Assembly: GCF_021018805.1 (NCBI RefSeq) | Contig: NC_086251.1 | Location: 16,225,098 to 16,289,097 of the forward strand | DNA from: Prinia subflava | Taxonomy: Eukaryota > Chordata > Aves > Passeriformes > Cisticolidae | Length of the DNA stretch: 64,000 nt | Direction of reading: 5' to 3' | In this document: piece after piece, positions 1-12,000 of the stretch | How positions within the stretch are numbered: position 1 is the stretch's first letter | How the letters are laid out: each line of letters begins with the position of its first letter | Translations under genes and position numbers: made by a program | Notes under the pieces: model-generated | Seen by the model: only the letters and a program-made list of their open reading frames with translations | Database searches by the model: none | What the model was told of the DNA's origin: nothing

Positions 1-1346
1 TCATGAATAATTTAACAGCCTTGCAGCACAGGCAGTCCCAAACATTCAGATACAGAGGAAAGACTTAAAACCCACTCATTTTGGAAAAATCTCTGTTCCA
101 AGACAGGCCCCCTGGGATGCACGGATACTCTCCTGCTGCTTGTTGGTATTTTAATTGTCTGATCTTAGTACAAGGTCTGTTAGAGTGATGTGGAAGGCAG
201 AATAACCAAAACACTTCCAGGCTCACAGCAGTCTGCTCTTCCTGCAATATCAAGCTTGCTCTGTAAGGGCCACTAGAGCAACAAGTTTTAAGTTTTGTCA
301 TTGCAGCTAAAAATAATTTAAGATTACCTCACCCAGAAGAGGGCCAAGTGCACTGCACACTGCAGTGAGGCTCAGGCTGGTTTCGCAGCAGACAAGATGC
401 CCCTCCCTACAGCAGTCGGATCCAGGAATCCGCAATGCTGGAATGCTGAGCCCTCTCCCCTTTGCTTGCTTCAGAAACAGATGTGTGCACACAAGCTTCT
501 CTGCTGATCTGACTTCAGTCCAATCCACACCTTCGCTGCGGTGAGGAGAGGGCTTTAAAATACATCCCACATGGAAACAACACAGAGGCTCCTCTCCCTT
601 TGAGATAGTTCATCAAGCAGCTGAAGGCTCACGCAGGCATTGCTACGTTATTGGCACACAGATCACATTTTCCATCTTCTCACAGGGCCATTGTTACTTA
701 CAAAAATTAAAAATCAAGTTCTTGTATAATCACAGGGCTCCAGTAGTTTAGTCATGAAATTATGGGGCCTAATCCAGTACACAGAACTTCTGCTTCTTGG
801 CTTTGCTAAGTATTAAATCAGATCCTCAGTTTTCATTTCTGGCCTGGATTATGCAAAGCAAACTTTCTTTAAGAATGATAAATACCACATCAACTAGAAA
901 AGATGTCTGTATATCATAATAAGTGCCCTTGATCTTTTTGCCCAGCCTCACAGTGTAACAAGGTGTAGGGTGGCTTAGGAAAGGTAATGAGATAATCAAG
1001 TTAGTCAGTAAAATGGAACAGACACAAGAAGTCAGATCTTTTCTAATAAGATGATCTTGATTTTTTTTTTTTTTTTTGGACTGTTTAAATTTATCCTGGT
1101 TTCTAAGCTCCAGGACCAGTTTCTCTGGAAACAACTATGCCATAACATCCCACCAAGCCTAATATTACTTTATGTCGAGTAGCTCTGTCTTAAAATGAAG
1201 GATCTGTTGTCTACAAGACAAAGCTGAGCTGCTTGTCTTCTTTAGTCTGTTCAGGAGAATGAGGGCAGCATGACAACTCATCCTTCAAAGTGTAAGAGGA
1301 TCACCCAAGAGATACATTTTTTGTCTGTGTTTCCCTCACATGGCAG
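1..1346 (+). other. TRPM5: TRPM5 intron (5' edge of window)
   Basis: No exon is visible on either strand. The TRPM5 segment that precedes the first exon seen here (the region around the mammalian WAVLQNRHEMATYFW stretch) was looked for and is absent, so the upstream exons must lie before the window. The only structure is a 17-base T run at 1061-1077. Confidence 0.6.
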
Positions 1347-1492
1347 AACTGTTTAGTGAATGCTACCACAACAGTGAGGAGAGAGCGTTTGCTCTGTTGG
1401 TGAGGAAAAACCAGTACTGGAGCAAAACCACATGCCTTCAGCTGGCCACAGAAGCAGATGCAAAGTCTTTCTTTGCACATGACGGTGTCCAG
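1347..1492 (+). CDS. TRPM5: TRPM5 exon: cytosolic pre-S1 segment
   Basis: Encodes [20 protein letters not shown] and, at its end, [16 protein letters not shown]. Acceptor ...cacatggcag at 1346; donor CAG|gtaagt at 1492/1493. It starts with two bases of a split codon (phase 1) and ends on a codon boundary. This is the end of the TRPM homology region, just before the membrane domain. Confidence 0.95.
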
Positions 1493-2952
1493 GTAAGTTT
1501 TATGTGCTCCAGGGCCTTGAGTTGGACACAGGAGAGGATAGCACAGGAACTGAATAACCCCAATGTATTCCCCTATGAACCATTCTTCGGAGAAAGGACT
1601 CTTCTGCCCCCCTAGCAACAGACAGAGAGGACATTATAGCATGTCCTTGCCAAAACGCAAAATTCCCCCTTTCCCCACCCTCTCATCCAGCTGGCACACA
1701 GACCAGTGTGCTGAGGAGAAGCTTTAGCCCTTAATCCATCGTGTGCTTTTTATTCCTTCCTTGCTCACAGAGGAGCATCAGAAAAGCGCTGTAAATCTGC
1801 CTGGGGCATAATGAAGCTGCTCCAAGATGTGAGGTAACTCCTTGTTCAGATTCAAGAGAGAGCTCACTGATAAAAGTTAAATTGAATTACTGTTCAGCTT
1901 TGCTCTCTCGACCTGACTCCTCTCTGCATACACAAAGCTGAATTAAGAGTGATGCTGCTTTTATCTCCCAGTGCCTGACTTGGGTTTCCTTAGTACTACA
2001 GATGCTTAATTCCATTTGGCTTGCTGTTCTTTCCACTGGTCTCCAAATAACTCTTTGCATACTCAACATCTGCAGAAGGACACACAGAGAACCTGTTTGC
2101 TCTGAAGCTGTGAGGTTTTCAGAGCCCTCACTGTCTTAGGAGACACTGAACATAGATGCACTTCATCTGCAATCTGATATTAAAGCCATCTCTTCTCTTC
2201 TTGACTTCCAGGCCTTCCTGACAAAAATATGGTGGGGAGACATGTCTACAAGCACACAGATCCTCAAGTTAATCTGTGCATTCTGGTGTCCTTTCCTAAT
2301 CTACACAAATTTAATATCATTCAGGTACAAACTTAACTATTTGGGTGCAGGAGATAAATAAGTAAGTGATGAAAAATAAGCCATAAAAAATATCCAGACT
2401 CAAAATTTCTCCCTGAAGTGATTAAAAGAGTAACATCACCTAGTATCACCTAACCAAATCAGTTTTCTAAAGGGCTGAGTGATTTGTGTGTCCTGTGCTA
2501 GTGCCTGTTGCCATACTTAACAGACCAATGCCACGGTTTCACAGAGATCACTCTATTTTGCACAGCCCACAGGAAAGCCTGTTGGAATTCCGTCAGCTCC
2601 AGGTTCTACACAGCAATGTGTAGAATATCTGCAGCTGTAACCCCATTTGTTTATAGATTTGGAGATGCCTGGCTCAAACCTCAATATCTTATCCAAGGAA
2701 AACAGCCATCACAAAGCAATGTTATCAGCCACAAGCCTTGATAACCATAATTCAAGCTTAAAAACACAGGACTGACATTAAATTTTCAGTCAATCAAAAT
2801 CAATTAAGATTTCCAAATTCAGTGCCTTACAATCTTATGTTTTCTTGAAAAAAAGTCCGTGCACTATAAACCCCAACAAAGCAAAACAAAAAACCCCACA
2901 CCACAAAAACCAGCCAGCTAAATAAAGTAAAATAAACAAAAAAAGGAGGGGG

Positions 2953-3002
<50 letters not shown>

Positions 3003-6000
3003 AGCCAAACTGCTCATATGGTCATAAAAACTGGGATCTGAAACTTAAAGAAAACCTCATAACATCCAGAGAATTATGCACAAATCAAAAGAACTGGCAA
3101 TATGAAATGACATGCTGTTATGAAATACATGTTTCTTAACTCTTAAACTACATAAAAAGCAAGAAGAAAACTTGTTTGGCAATGCTGATGTAAGATTTGC
3201 CTTCTGCCAGTGTCACTAAAGATGATCTCCTGGCTGCCAGATTCACAAATTCATTTAATGTGATATTTTGGCAAAATTTTCATTGGAAGGTTTAAAAAAT
3301 TATGTGTAATCAAAGCAATCCTTTCCAAATTTCCATTTTTTTTTGCCTCCTTTCCCTGGAATAGCAAAAACTGTCACATGTCCCCTACTGCTTCTGGCAT
3401 TTCCCTTCTTAATTGCTACCAAGGGTAACTAGGAATGGAGCAGTGAGCAATTCTCTTCCAAGACTGACTGAGGGGTTTATTTCTGCTCAAATCATAACTA
3501 GTTTGAGGAAATTGAGCATCCTGTTCCATTTTTGTGAAGCACACCAATTATCACTTCTCTGAATCTCGTGGGTGGCTTCAGGCCTCCTCCATAAAAATAA
3601 ACAGAATTTGTAAAGATGAGGTTTATGCCCTATTTAATAGCTCCCCAGCAGAGCAGATCCAAGGTAAGTCCGTGGTAGCAGTTCTGTATCAATGCCAATT
3701 CAGGAGTGAAAAATGGCTAAGCTTCATCTTTTAATTAATGAGTTTATTTCCTTACAGCGAGGAAAAACAATCAAAGGATGAGCCAGAGCCATTTAGAGAG
3801 CTGGACAGTTTGGATTCAGAGAGGACTCCGTTTTTCTCCAAGGAAGAAAATAGGTAAGTGTAAAACCTTCAGCTAATATAACTTCTATGACACCAGTCAA
3901 AGAACAAGACAATTCTTGTGGATTAGTGACCAGTTAATGATCTAAGGAGCAGCTGAAGGGCCAAGAAAGTCATTACTCCTCAGGAAGTGCTGTGCCCTTT
4001 GATTACTGCTGTTGGTGCTCTCTAAAAGGAATTCAGAAAATAAACAGGGATGTAGCAGTGCTTTAAGGAGACACCAGTTTACCTGTTCTGAGTGGCTAAT
4101 TTCTACAGAACAAGGAATTTACTTGCATTTCCTGACAGTCCCATCAGCTCATGGTGAGCAATACACAATGCATTTTAGGAAGTTACCAGATTACTGAGCT
4201 GAGCAGAAAGAAGGTACTCAGCAAAACCTTACATCACTGCGTACTTTCTTACAAAGGTGTCCTTGCACCCCTCAGTACCAGGGAATTTGACTTTGAGTCA
4301 GCTTCTCATGATCTTAATTTATATTTTAACAGATGAGCCCTGAGGAACCTTATGAGTTAGAGGGAGCATCACACGAGTGGGTAACTGAGCAGAAAGGTTT
4401 TGTCAGTTGCTTGTGGTCAGTCATAAATCTTTGATTCAGAACAGAATCCCCCCCTACACCTCTACCACACACTCATCACCAAAACCTGGGAGACCACGAG
4501 GACTTAAGTCAGAATAAGTCAAGATAAAGACACTTGATTAGCACAAAGTCCTCTTACCAGCTACATAGTGCTAAATTGCCACTTAGTTTTTCCATGATTT
4601 GAAGAGAACTCCAGAAATATGTGAACAGTGGTAGAGAGGAAGCATCAGCTGCAGTATGAAGTCCTGGACCGAGTCAGAGTTATTAGGCTCTATTTTTACC
4701 TCTGGCATTTAACTGCTGGTATATTGGAGAAAATCATTAGTTCTTCTCTCTCCCTCCCTAACCTATAAAATAGGTGTAAAAACATCTGCCTCTTGGGAGC
4801 TATTTGCAAACAATATCATAAAGCACTTCCATATCCTGAGTGCAGCATGGTTTGGTCATTACATTCCACATTCCAATTGCTATTATCCTAGCAATTTATT
4901 TTAACAAAGAGGCTCTCTCCCTCCCAGATCTATTTCAGCATCTTACAGTAAAGCTGCAATTATCTGTTTATGATATTAGCCTGTTACCATGGGAATTTAT
5001 CTCATGATGTCATAAATTGAGAGGTAGTACAGAATCAGGTATATAGAACAGATTGGCCACAAAGAGAACTTTTTGCTTGTAACAAATGTATTTAATAATT
5101 AGCAAGATCGTCAGAGGAAATTAAAAACCAGTGAAGAGTCATTGTTTATTTTCTGTGAGGTGAAATTGAAAACATACCCTAGTGTGCACATCCTTTGTTG
5201 GAGATCAAACTTCTCAGAGTAAGAATCACAAAATTAAAGGTCCAATAACATTCCTAGCTTACACAGGAGAGCATTTTATGTGGAAACAAATCCTCACACA
5301 AAGATCAAATTGCTATCAAACTTGCATTTTCTGCGCAGGATAATTTCCATTGCCAATAGATACCACTTCATGTTCCAAAACACAGCAAAACAGCTGGAGA
5401 TGTACAGGTCAAATTTCCCTTCAGTTACCAAAATACTTGCGTCATTCCACCACACTCAAAGACAACCTTAATACATAATTTATGAGGCAAACTCTTTTTG
5501 CTAAAAGTCTTCTATATCACTTTTTTTTTTTTGCAACTTACTCTAATTTAATCACAAAGGGCAAGATGCCAGTTCTGCAAAGGGGCAAGGCATTCTTCAG
5601 TAGGTCTATGAGATTCCAGCAAGGATAGGCAAGAAACACGGGCTTAGTATGATCCAGCACTTAGAGACTGCGTCAGAAGTTTAAAGTCACAGCAACAACA
5701 AGAACTTCTGCAGGCAAAAAATACAAGAAAATTCTAGAGCCAAAATAATTAAGAGCTGACTCACAAAAATTCATTGGCCATTTTCTTTTCTTTCCTGTTA
5801 TTTAGGTTTATAAAGAGCAATTGCTCTTCCCCCTCTCCTTGTGCATTTGCACTCCATGCAGGAACACAAGGAAGTTAACAAATAAAAATAATACAGCTAA
5901 ACTGAAATAACAAAAATGTGCACATACTTCTGATGTGACTTTGTTTTTCAAAACCTTCTTTTGGATTTCAAATATTTCTGCTATGGTAATGAGATTGCTC

Positions 6001-9000
6001 TGACTCCTACAGCCTTCCCCCTTGGCCAGCCCCAGCATCTGCCTGTTACTATCTTACAAGAAGCTTTATATAGACTAGTATTGAGCCTATTCCCATGAAC
6101 TAATTTTAGGAGATTGTCACCAAGCATGTATTCTTTTTGGTTTGCAGAGGAAATGACACACTGGAAAAACAGAACCCTTCTGCAAACACAGCATGGGCGA
6201 CATTCGTGTTTACCCAGTGGAGAAAATTCTGGAGTGCCCCTGTAACTGTGTTTATGGGGAATGTTATAATGTACTTTGCTTTTCTCTTTCTATTTACTTA
6301 TGTCCTTTTACTGGACTTTAAGCCACCCCCACCTCAGGGTCCATCTGTTAAAGAAATTGTACTCTACTTCTGGGTGTTTACCCTTGTCTTGGAAGAGATC
6401 CGACAGGTGAGTAACCTGCATCACCTTAGCAACAACACAGTAAAACCTGCAGCAGCATTTCCAGCAGATTTACAGTCTGTATGACTGTACAGAACTTACC
6501 TCATCCTAAACATCTCACCTCTCTCTGCCAGAACAAGCTCTTCCTCCACCATATAAACAGACAGCTCTAGCTGTTTTTCCATCCTACTCCAGCCTTAGCC
6601 AAGCCAAGCAGGCTGCCAGCATTCAGGTATTCTTCGCTTTGTCAGGTCCCTCTCTGATTTCACTCCCCAGAACTAGGTCCTCTCACCACAAATAACATAA
6701 GTTGGAAGTTATATTCTACAGCTGGAAACACGGTAGACAGCTCTACATCCTTTTAGGAGATTCTTCCCTGCCTGGGACTGTTTAAAAAAATCACAAGTAA
6801 ATGAATTCAGATTATTTGTGGCTTTTCCTCAAATATTTTTCAACTCAAAATATTAGCAGATCTCTTTTGGGCTTGATTTTCTTAAAAACAAAACAAAACC
6901 AAAAGCCCTTCTCCATTAGTCTCCTATTACTGGTTTTGGAATGTCCTCAGTTTAAAAACTGAAATAACAATAGAGATGCAAGTGTGTTGCTAACTGTGGG
7001 TGCATAAAGCTCTTCTCTTTAGACACACACAAAAAACCCCAGTTACAATCATTTACTCTGGAAGAACCAATAGGTATTCATTATTTAAGCAAAAGAGACA
7101 GAAAAGTTTGTCACAATTTATTTGAAATTATGCAGCAAGGCTATAACCAGAGGAGGACATGGAAAATATCTGGATCAAAGAACATTTCATTATAAACCTG
7201 TAAAACATGAAGCCTGCCAGGCTAAAACCCAATTAAGAAAGCCAACTCCTCGCCTAGATAATCAAATGTGCCTTTACTGACAATTCCAGTACACAAATGC
7301 CAAATCTGTTCATGCTGTTTAGACAGCAATGCCTAGAAACTGAACTCTGACTGGAAGCTGCATTGTTTAACAGCTTTTTTTTTTTTTTTCTTATTACACT
7401 CGGAATTTGGTTTTGCTCTTTGCAATGAAAGAAAAAGGCAATTATGTTAAAACTCAAAAGGAAATAGTGAAACTGGAAAGAGATTGATACCAACACTTAT
7501 TTCTCCTTTTCAGAGTTTCTATACAGATGAAGACACAAATTTAATGAAAAAATTTAAACTGTATGTGGAGGATAACTGGAATAAATGTGACATGGTGACC
7601 ATCTTTCTCTTCATAATTGGGGTAACCTGCAGGTATGTATTTGCTCCACGTGAGGTGGCAAGCATCAGTACAAGGGCTATGTACATCAGCTGACTCTCCT
7701 ATGCATGAGAGGACAGGCTCTAACACTCATTTTTATAAGCTTTGAGACACGTTTCCACAGTAGGTGCCTCTAAAATTCTGTGGAAAGCATGGAAGTTTCT
7801 CCAGAGATAACAAAAAGATATATTGGTATATTCAAACAAATGTACCGAAAAGCTCAGCTTTTGTTTGTTTTTGAAAATCCGCTTTACTCAAGGTACCTTT
7901 TTTGATTTGTTAATAAATCTCATTGAAGCCAAGAGAGAGAAAAGAGTGTTCCTCCATGCTTTGGTTATTTCTCATCACTGTACAGACATCAGCAGTACTT
8001 GCTGAGAGCTGACATTTCACTCTGTGTGTTCTGCAGGATGCTGAACTCAACTTTTCAAGCTGGCCGTACGATACTCGCCATTGATTTTATGGTGTTTACA
8101 CTCAGACTTATCCATATTTTTGCAATTCACAAGCAACTTGGACCAAAGATCATAATTGTGGAAAGGATGGTAAGTGTGCAGTCTGTCTCAGATAAATTCT
8201 TGTGCCTTCTAAGAAATGGAGAGTAGGAAATCTTGTCTTTAGGAAAGAAATAACTTTATAATGTCTTTATTTTTACATCTTCAAGGCCTGTCATTTTGCA
8301 GGTATTTTATTGCAAGATGCAATGTTTGAAACAGATCCTTTCAAAGAGCTCTGTAGTGCAGTAAGCTGGTCCCAATTTACTAATCCTTGTACCTCACCTC
8401 ATGAAGTACATTTATCCTCAGACCTGGCAAACAAAGAGCAGTCTTTGCCTTACTGCTATTCCTCCTACAGCCTAAGCTGTGTGCATCCAGGGCAGAGGCC
8501 TCAGGCAGATGACAGGCCATGTGCAGAAGGGCAGGGCTTCTAGGGAATGACTTGGGGAAGCAAATTATATGTTTTTTGCAGCAAGTGCAGGAAAAAAAGC
8601 ATTGAAAAAGGATAGTTACAAGTTTCCTATGTGAGTTACTCTTACTTGTACTTTTTAGCTCCTCATTACAATGAAAACATATTAGTAATTTGTGAGCAGA
8701 TGTTGGAAGGTGTTGATAAACTATTTCTATGTATTACCCCTGTCCTGCAGGAAATGAGACATTGGGATTACAGTTACTGTGCTTGGGTATGCATTGGTAT
8801 GTTGAAATAGCTTTTTATTTAGGTATGTTAATCCTCCAGGTCAATTAGCTCATGCTAACTGATTAATAGTGTTCATACAATTGTAAGTACCATTACAGAA
8901 TCTACAAATATTTGATTCGTGACTCACAGCAGAACTCAGTAAAAGCTCTACAGTCTAAACAAGCCTATACATTGAATAAACATAACTACCAAGCTATTTG

Positions 9001-12000
9001 GATTTGTGTACAAATGCAATAACTGGAACTCTAACATGACATTTGGTTGGACTAGCAAAAGGGTAAATGGCAAATAAATATTTGTTCTTGTTAGTTATCT
9101 AGCTTGTGGCATTAGCAGACCTCTATTGTAAGAGAACAAGTCAGATGTACAGCTCCTAACCCTTCTTTTGCTGCCTGCCAAGCTAAACCAGGGCCTGGAA
9201 CAAGTCCTGCCTGTGTCTACTCTGCTGGCACCTGAAGTCCTGCAAGGTAACACTGGGACTGGGAAGATACAAACAAGAACAAAACCAGCAGCCTAGCCAA
9301 AACCTCAACAGGGACCTTTCATCTTCACCCCACCCAAGCCAGCATGATGCCTCAGCTTTGGTATTTCAGTGTTGAACCGTACATCAAAGGAAGAAACATT
9401 TCAGAAAATGAAACCTGCTTGAAGGGTTCGAGGGGGTTCAAGCAAGACCATCTCCCTTACTTAAGAGAGAGGCAATCCCAGATGGTCTCTCTCTCTGTCT
9501 TTCTCCTTGTATACATATAGATTTGCTGAAACAGGTCTGGTTATTGCTAAAACGCCAGAACAATGCTCATTCCAGAACAATGCTCATTTCCAGAGAGACT
9601 TCAGATTGGAAAAAATTAGTTCCAGACTTGTCACTGCTCCCCCACCTCCATGATGCCATTACAGCCCTGCAGCATTCCTAAATTTTAGACCATCCAGAAA
9701 ACAAAACAGATTGATGGAAGTCACACACCAACTCTGTCTTGCCAGGCTTAGAGAAGATGTTTCTAAACAGAACTCCAGGTAATATCCTGGAGCTCTGAAA
9801 TGCCTATGCTTTTGGGTAACTGTACAATCCAATAATCTCATTGAAATGAATCTACAGTCCCTAATGAACTCTGTCAGATCAGATGGGGAGAGGATGAAGT
9901 GTTCCTCTTCCACCAGGGAAAAATTACTGCACTTGAAATGTATATTAGATTTTTTTTTTTAAAGTAAGTGTTTTAGGATTCAATTACTTCTACTTCTGTA
10001 GAGAAACACAATGTTTAAAAGCAGGAAGCCCTGAAAAGAATCTTTTGGATGCATCACTTAGCTTGAAAACTGAAGACAGAAGGAACCTGATCCTTGCAGC
10101 CTTCAGTGCCTGCTGTATCAGGCTCAATATTCATCAATGAGCACTGACTGCTATCAGGAGTCTCTGCTGCAGCAGAACTCTTGTAATTCACAGCAAAGCA
10201 GTCCACAGCACTGAGATATCTCACAGAAAATATGCACTTAAAAGATAAAATGTGACAGTAACGTAAAAGATAAAATGTGTTTCATTTTTAAGTGTTTGAG
10301 GATTGGAAAGCAAGATTTTAATTTTAAATGTGCCTTTATCTAAATGAGCTATCAAAGTGGAATGCTTACCAGAGGCCAAGGACAATATGGCAATAGCAAG
10401 GTCAGATGAGGAATTCCATGCATGGAACTGTATCCTATTCCACCTCCTTTAACCTGAACAAGCTTGTAAAGAAACAGAATCATTTGAGCCACATCCATAC
10501 AGAAAGACCACTGTTCCTTGACTACGCTATCACAGTCACTGCCCCTCCTTTTCTCCCCTCCCCCTCTCTTTTGTAGATGAAGGACGTTTTCTTCTTTCTG
10601 TTTTTCCTGAGCGTGTGGCTCATTGCCTATGGTGTGACAACTCAAGCTCTGCTCCATCCCGATGACAGCCGAGTGGAATGGATATTCAGAAGGGTTCTTT
10701 ATCGGCCCTACCTGCAGATATTTGGCCAGATTCCACTGGATGAAATAGACAGTGAGGAAATTTCTTTCCCCCTAACCTGGCCATTTTTGAATGCACACTT
10801 CTGGATTAGAGCATGGAATTCCTTCCAAGTACTGCCCTTTTTTAATTTTGCTTTCTTGAATCTTTGTCCTAGGGGCCAAAGCTTACACATGGCTGTCACA
10901 CAAATAGTGTATTTGCAAAGAGATAATGGCCATTGTGGAGTTACATTAGAGCATAAGGGCTGGCCCTATTTAGATAAGCTCTCAGAAATACACAAGGATT
11001 TGCAGTTTTAAAGGCTGGCATACCTGCTTTCACTTCAATCCATTTCCTTTCAGTTTAACCTAGACCCAGATAACCCTGTGTAAACTCAAATAATAAATAA
11101 CAGCACCTCTACACATTTTGGCAGTAGTTTAATGTAACAGTGCATAAGCAGTACTGCCCTGCCCATAAGCAAACACATGCTTTTGAATAAAATTACTCTA
11201 GAGCGTTTATTTACTCTGGAGATAAAGCTGCCCAAATCAAATAAGGCTAGTAATTGCTTATGTGCAGCATTGTGAACAAAACAACATAAAAGTAATCATA
11301 AGAGGCTGAAATAATTAGACATAAAAGTTCAAAGGCAACATTTCTGATAGGTAAACAGGTAAAATACGGAATAGGTCACCTTCCAAAGAAGTCTGCAGTT
11401 AACATCACAGCATTTAGCCAGTGCTAAGTGTCACTGGCGATAATGAAGTGGGATTCAAACTTGGAGTAATGTAAAACAACAAAAAAAAGGGCCACAGACA
11501 GAAGCAAATCAGTAAACATGCACTCATGTTCCCTCTGCTTAGTAAGAAAAAGCATGTCTTAGAAAAGCTAAAAAACCTGAATGACACAAGAGAGGATTGT
11601 GATTCATGCCCATTTCAAATACCTATGGTGTAAGCAGGCACAGCACAATCAGTCATCCTTATTTCCATAAAAGTAATTGGAAAGAAACAAATTTCTGGAA
11701 TATAATTCAACTCATGTACCAAAAAGTCAGATGTAGCACTGCCTAGAAAGGTGTGTTTCTCTCCACTGAAATTCCAGTGGGTGTCTCTATCTGGGTAAAT
11801 AATTGGTTAAGAGTAACAGAGAAAAAAAGAACTAATTACATGGGCAACTTCCAGAAGGGATTAATTTGTCCTAGGGCCCACTGGGTCTTATTCTGTTTAA
11901 TATCTTTATGAAATATATGGAAAGGGAGAGGGGTAATGAGGAGGACAAAATCTGCTGACAAAAATACATCACTGGGTAGCAAAGACAAAAACGGACACCT

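Noticed and set aside
2835..3017. Poly-Phe - strand frame
   Set aside because: Translation of the 46-base homopolymer.
10752..11011. Open extension of the TRPM5 pore exon past its donor
   Set aside because: The gtgagg donor gives the conserved join to the outer-pore exon. The extension has no TRPM similarity.
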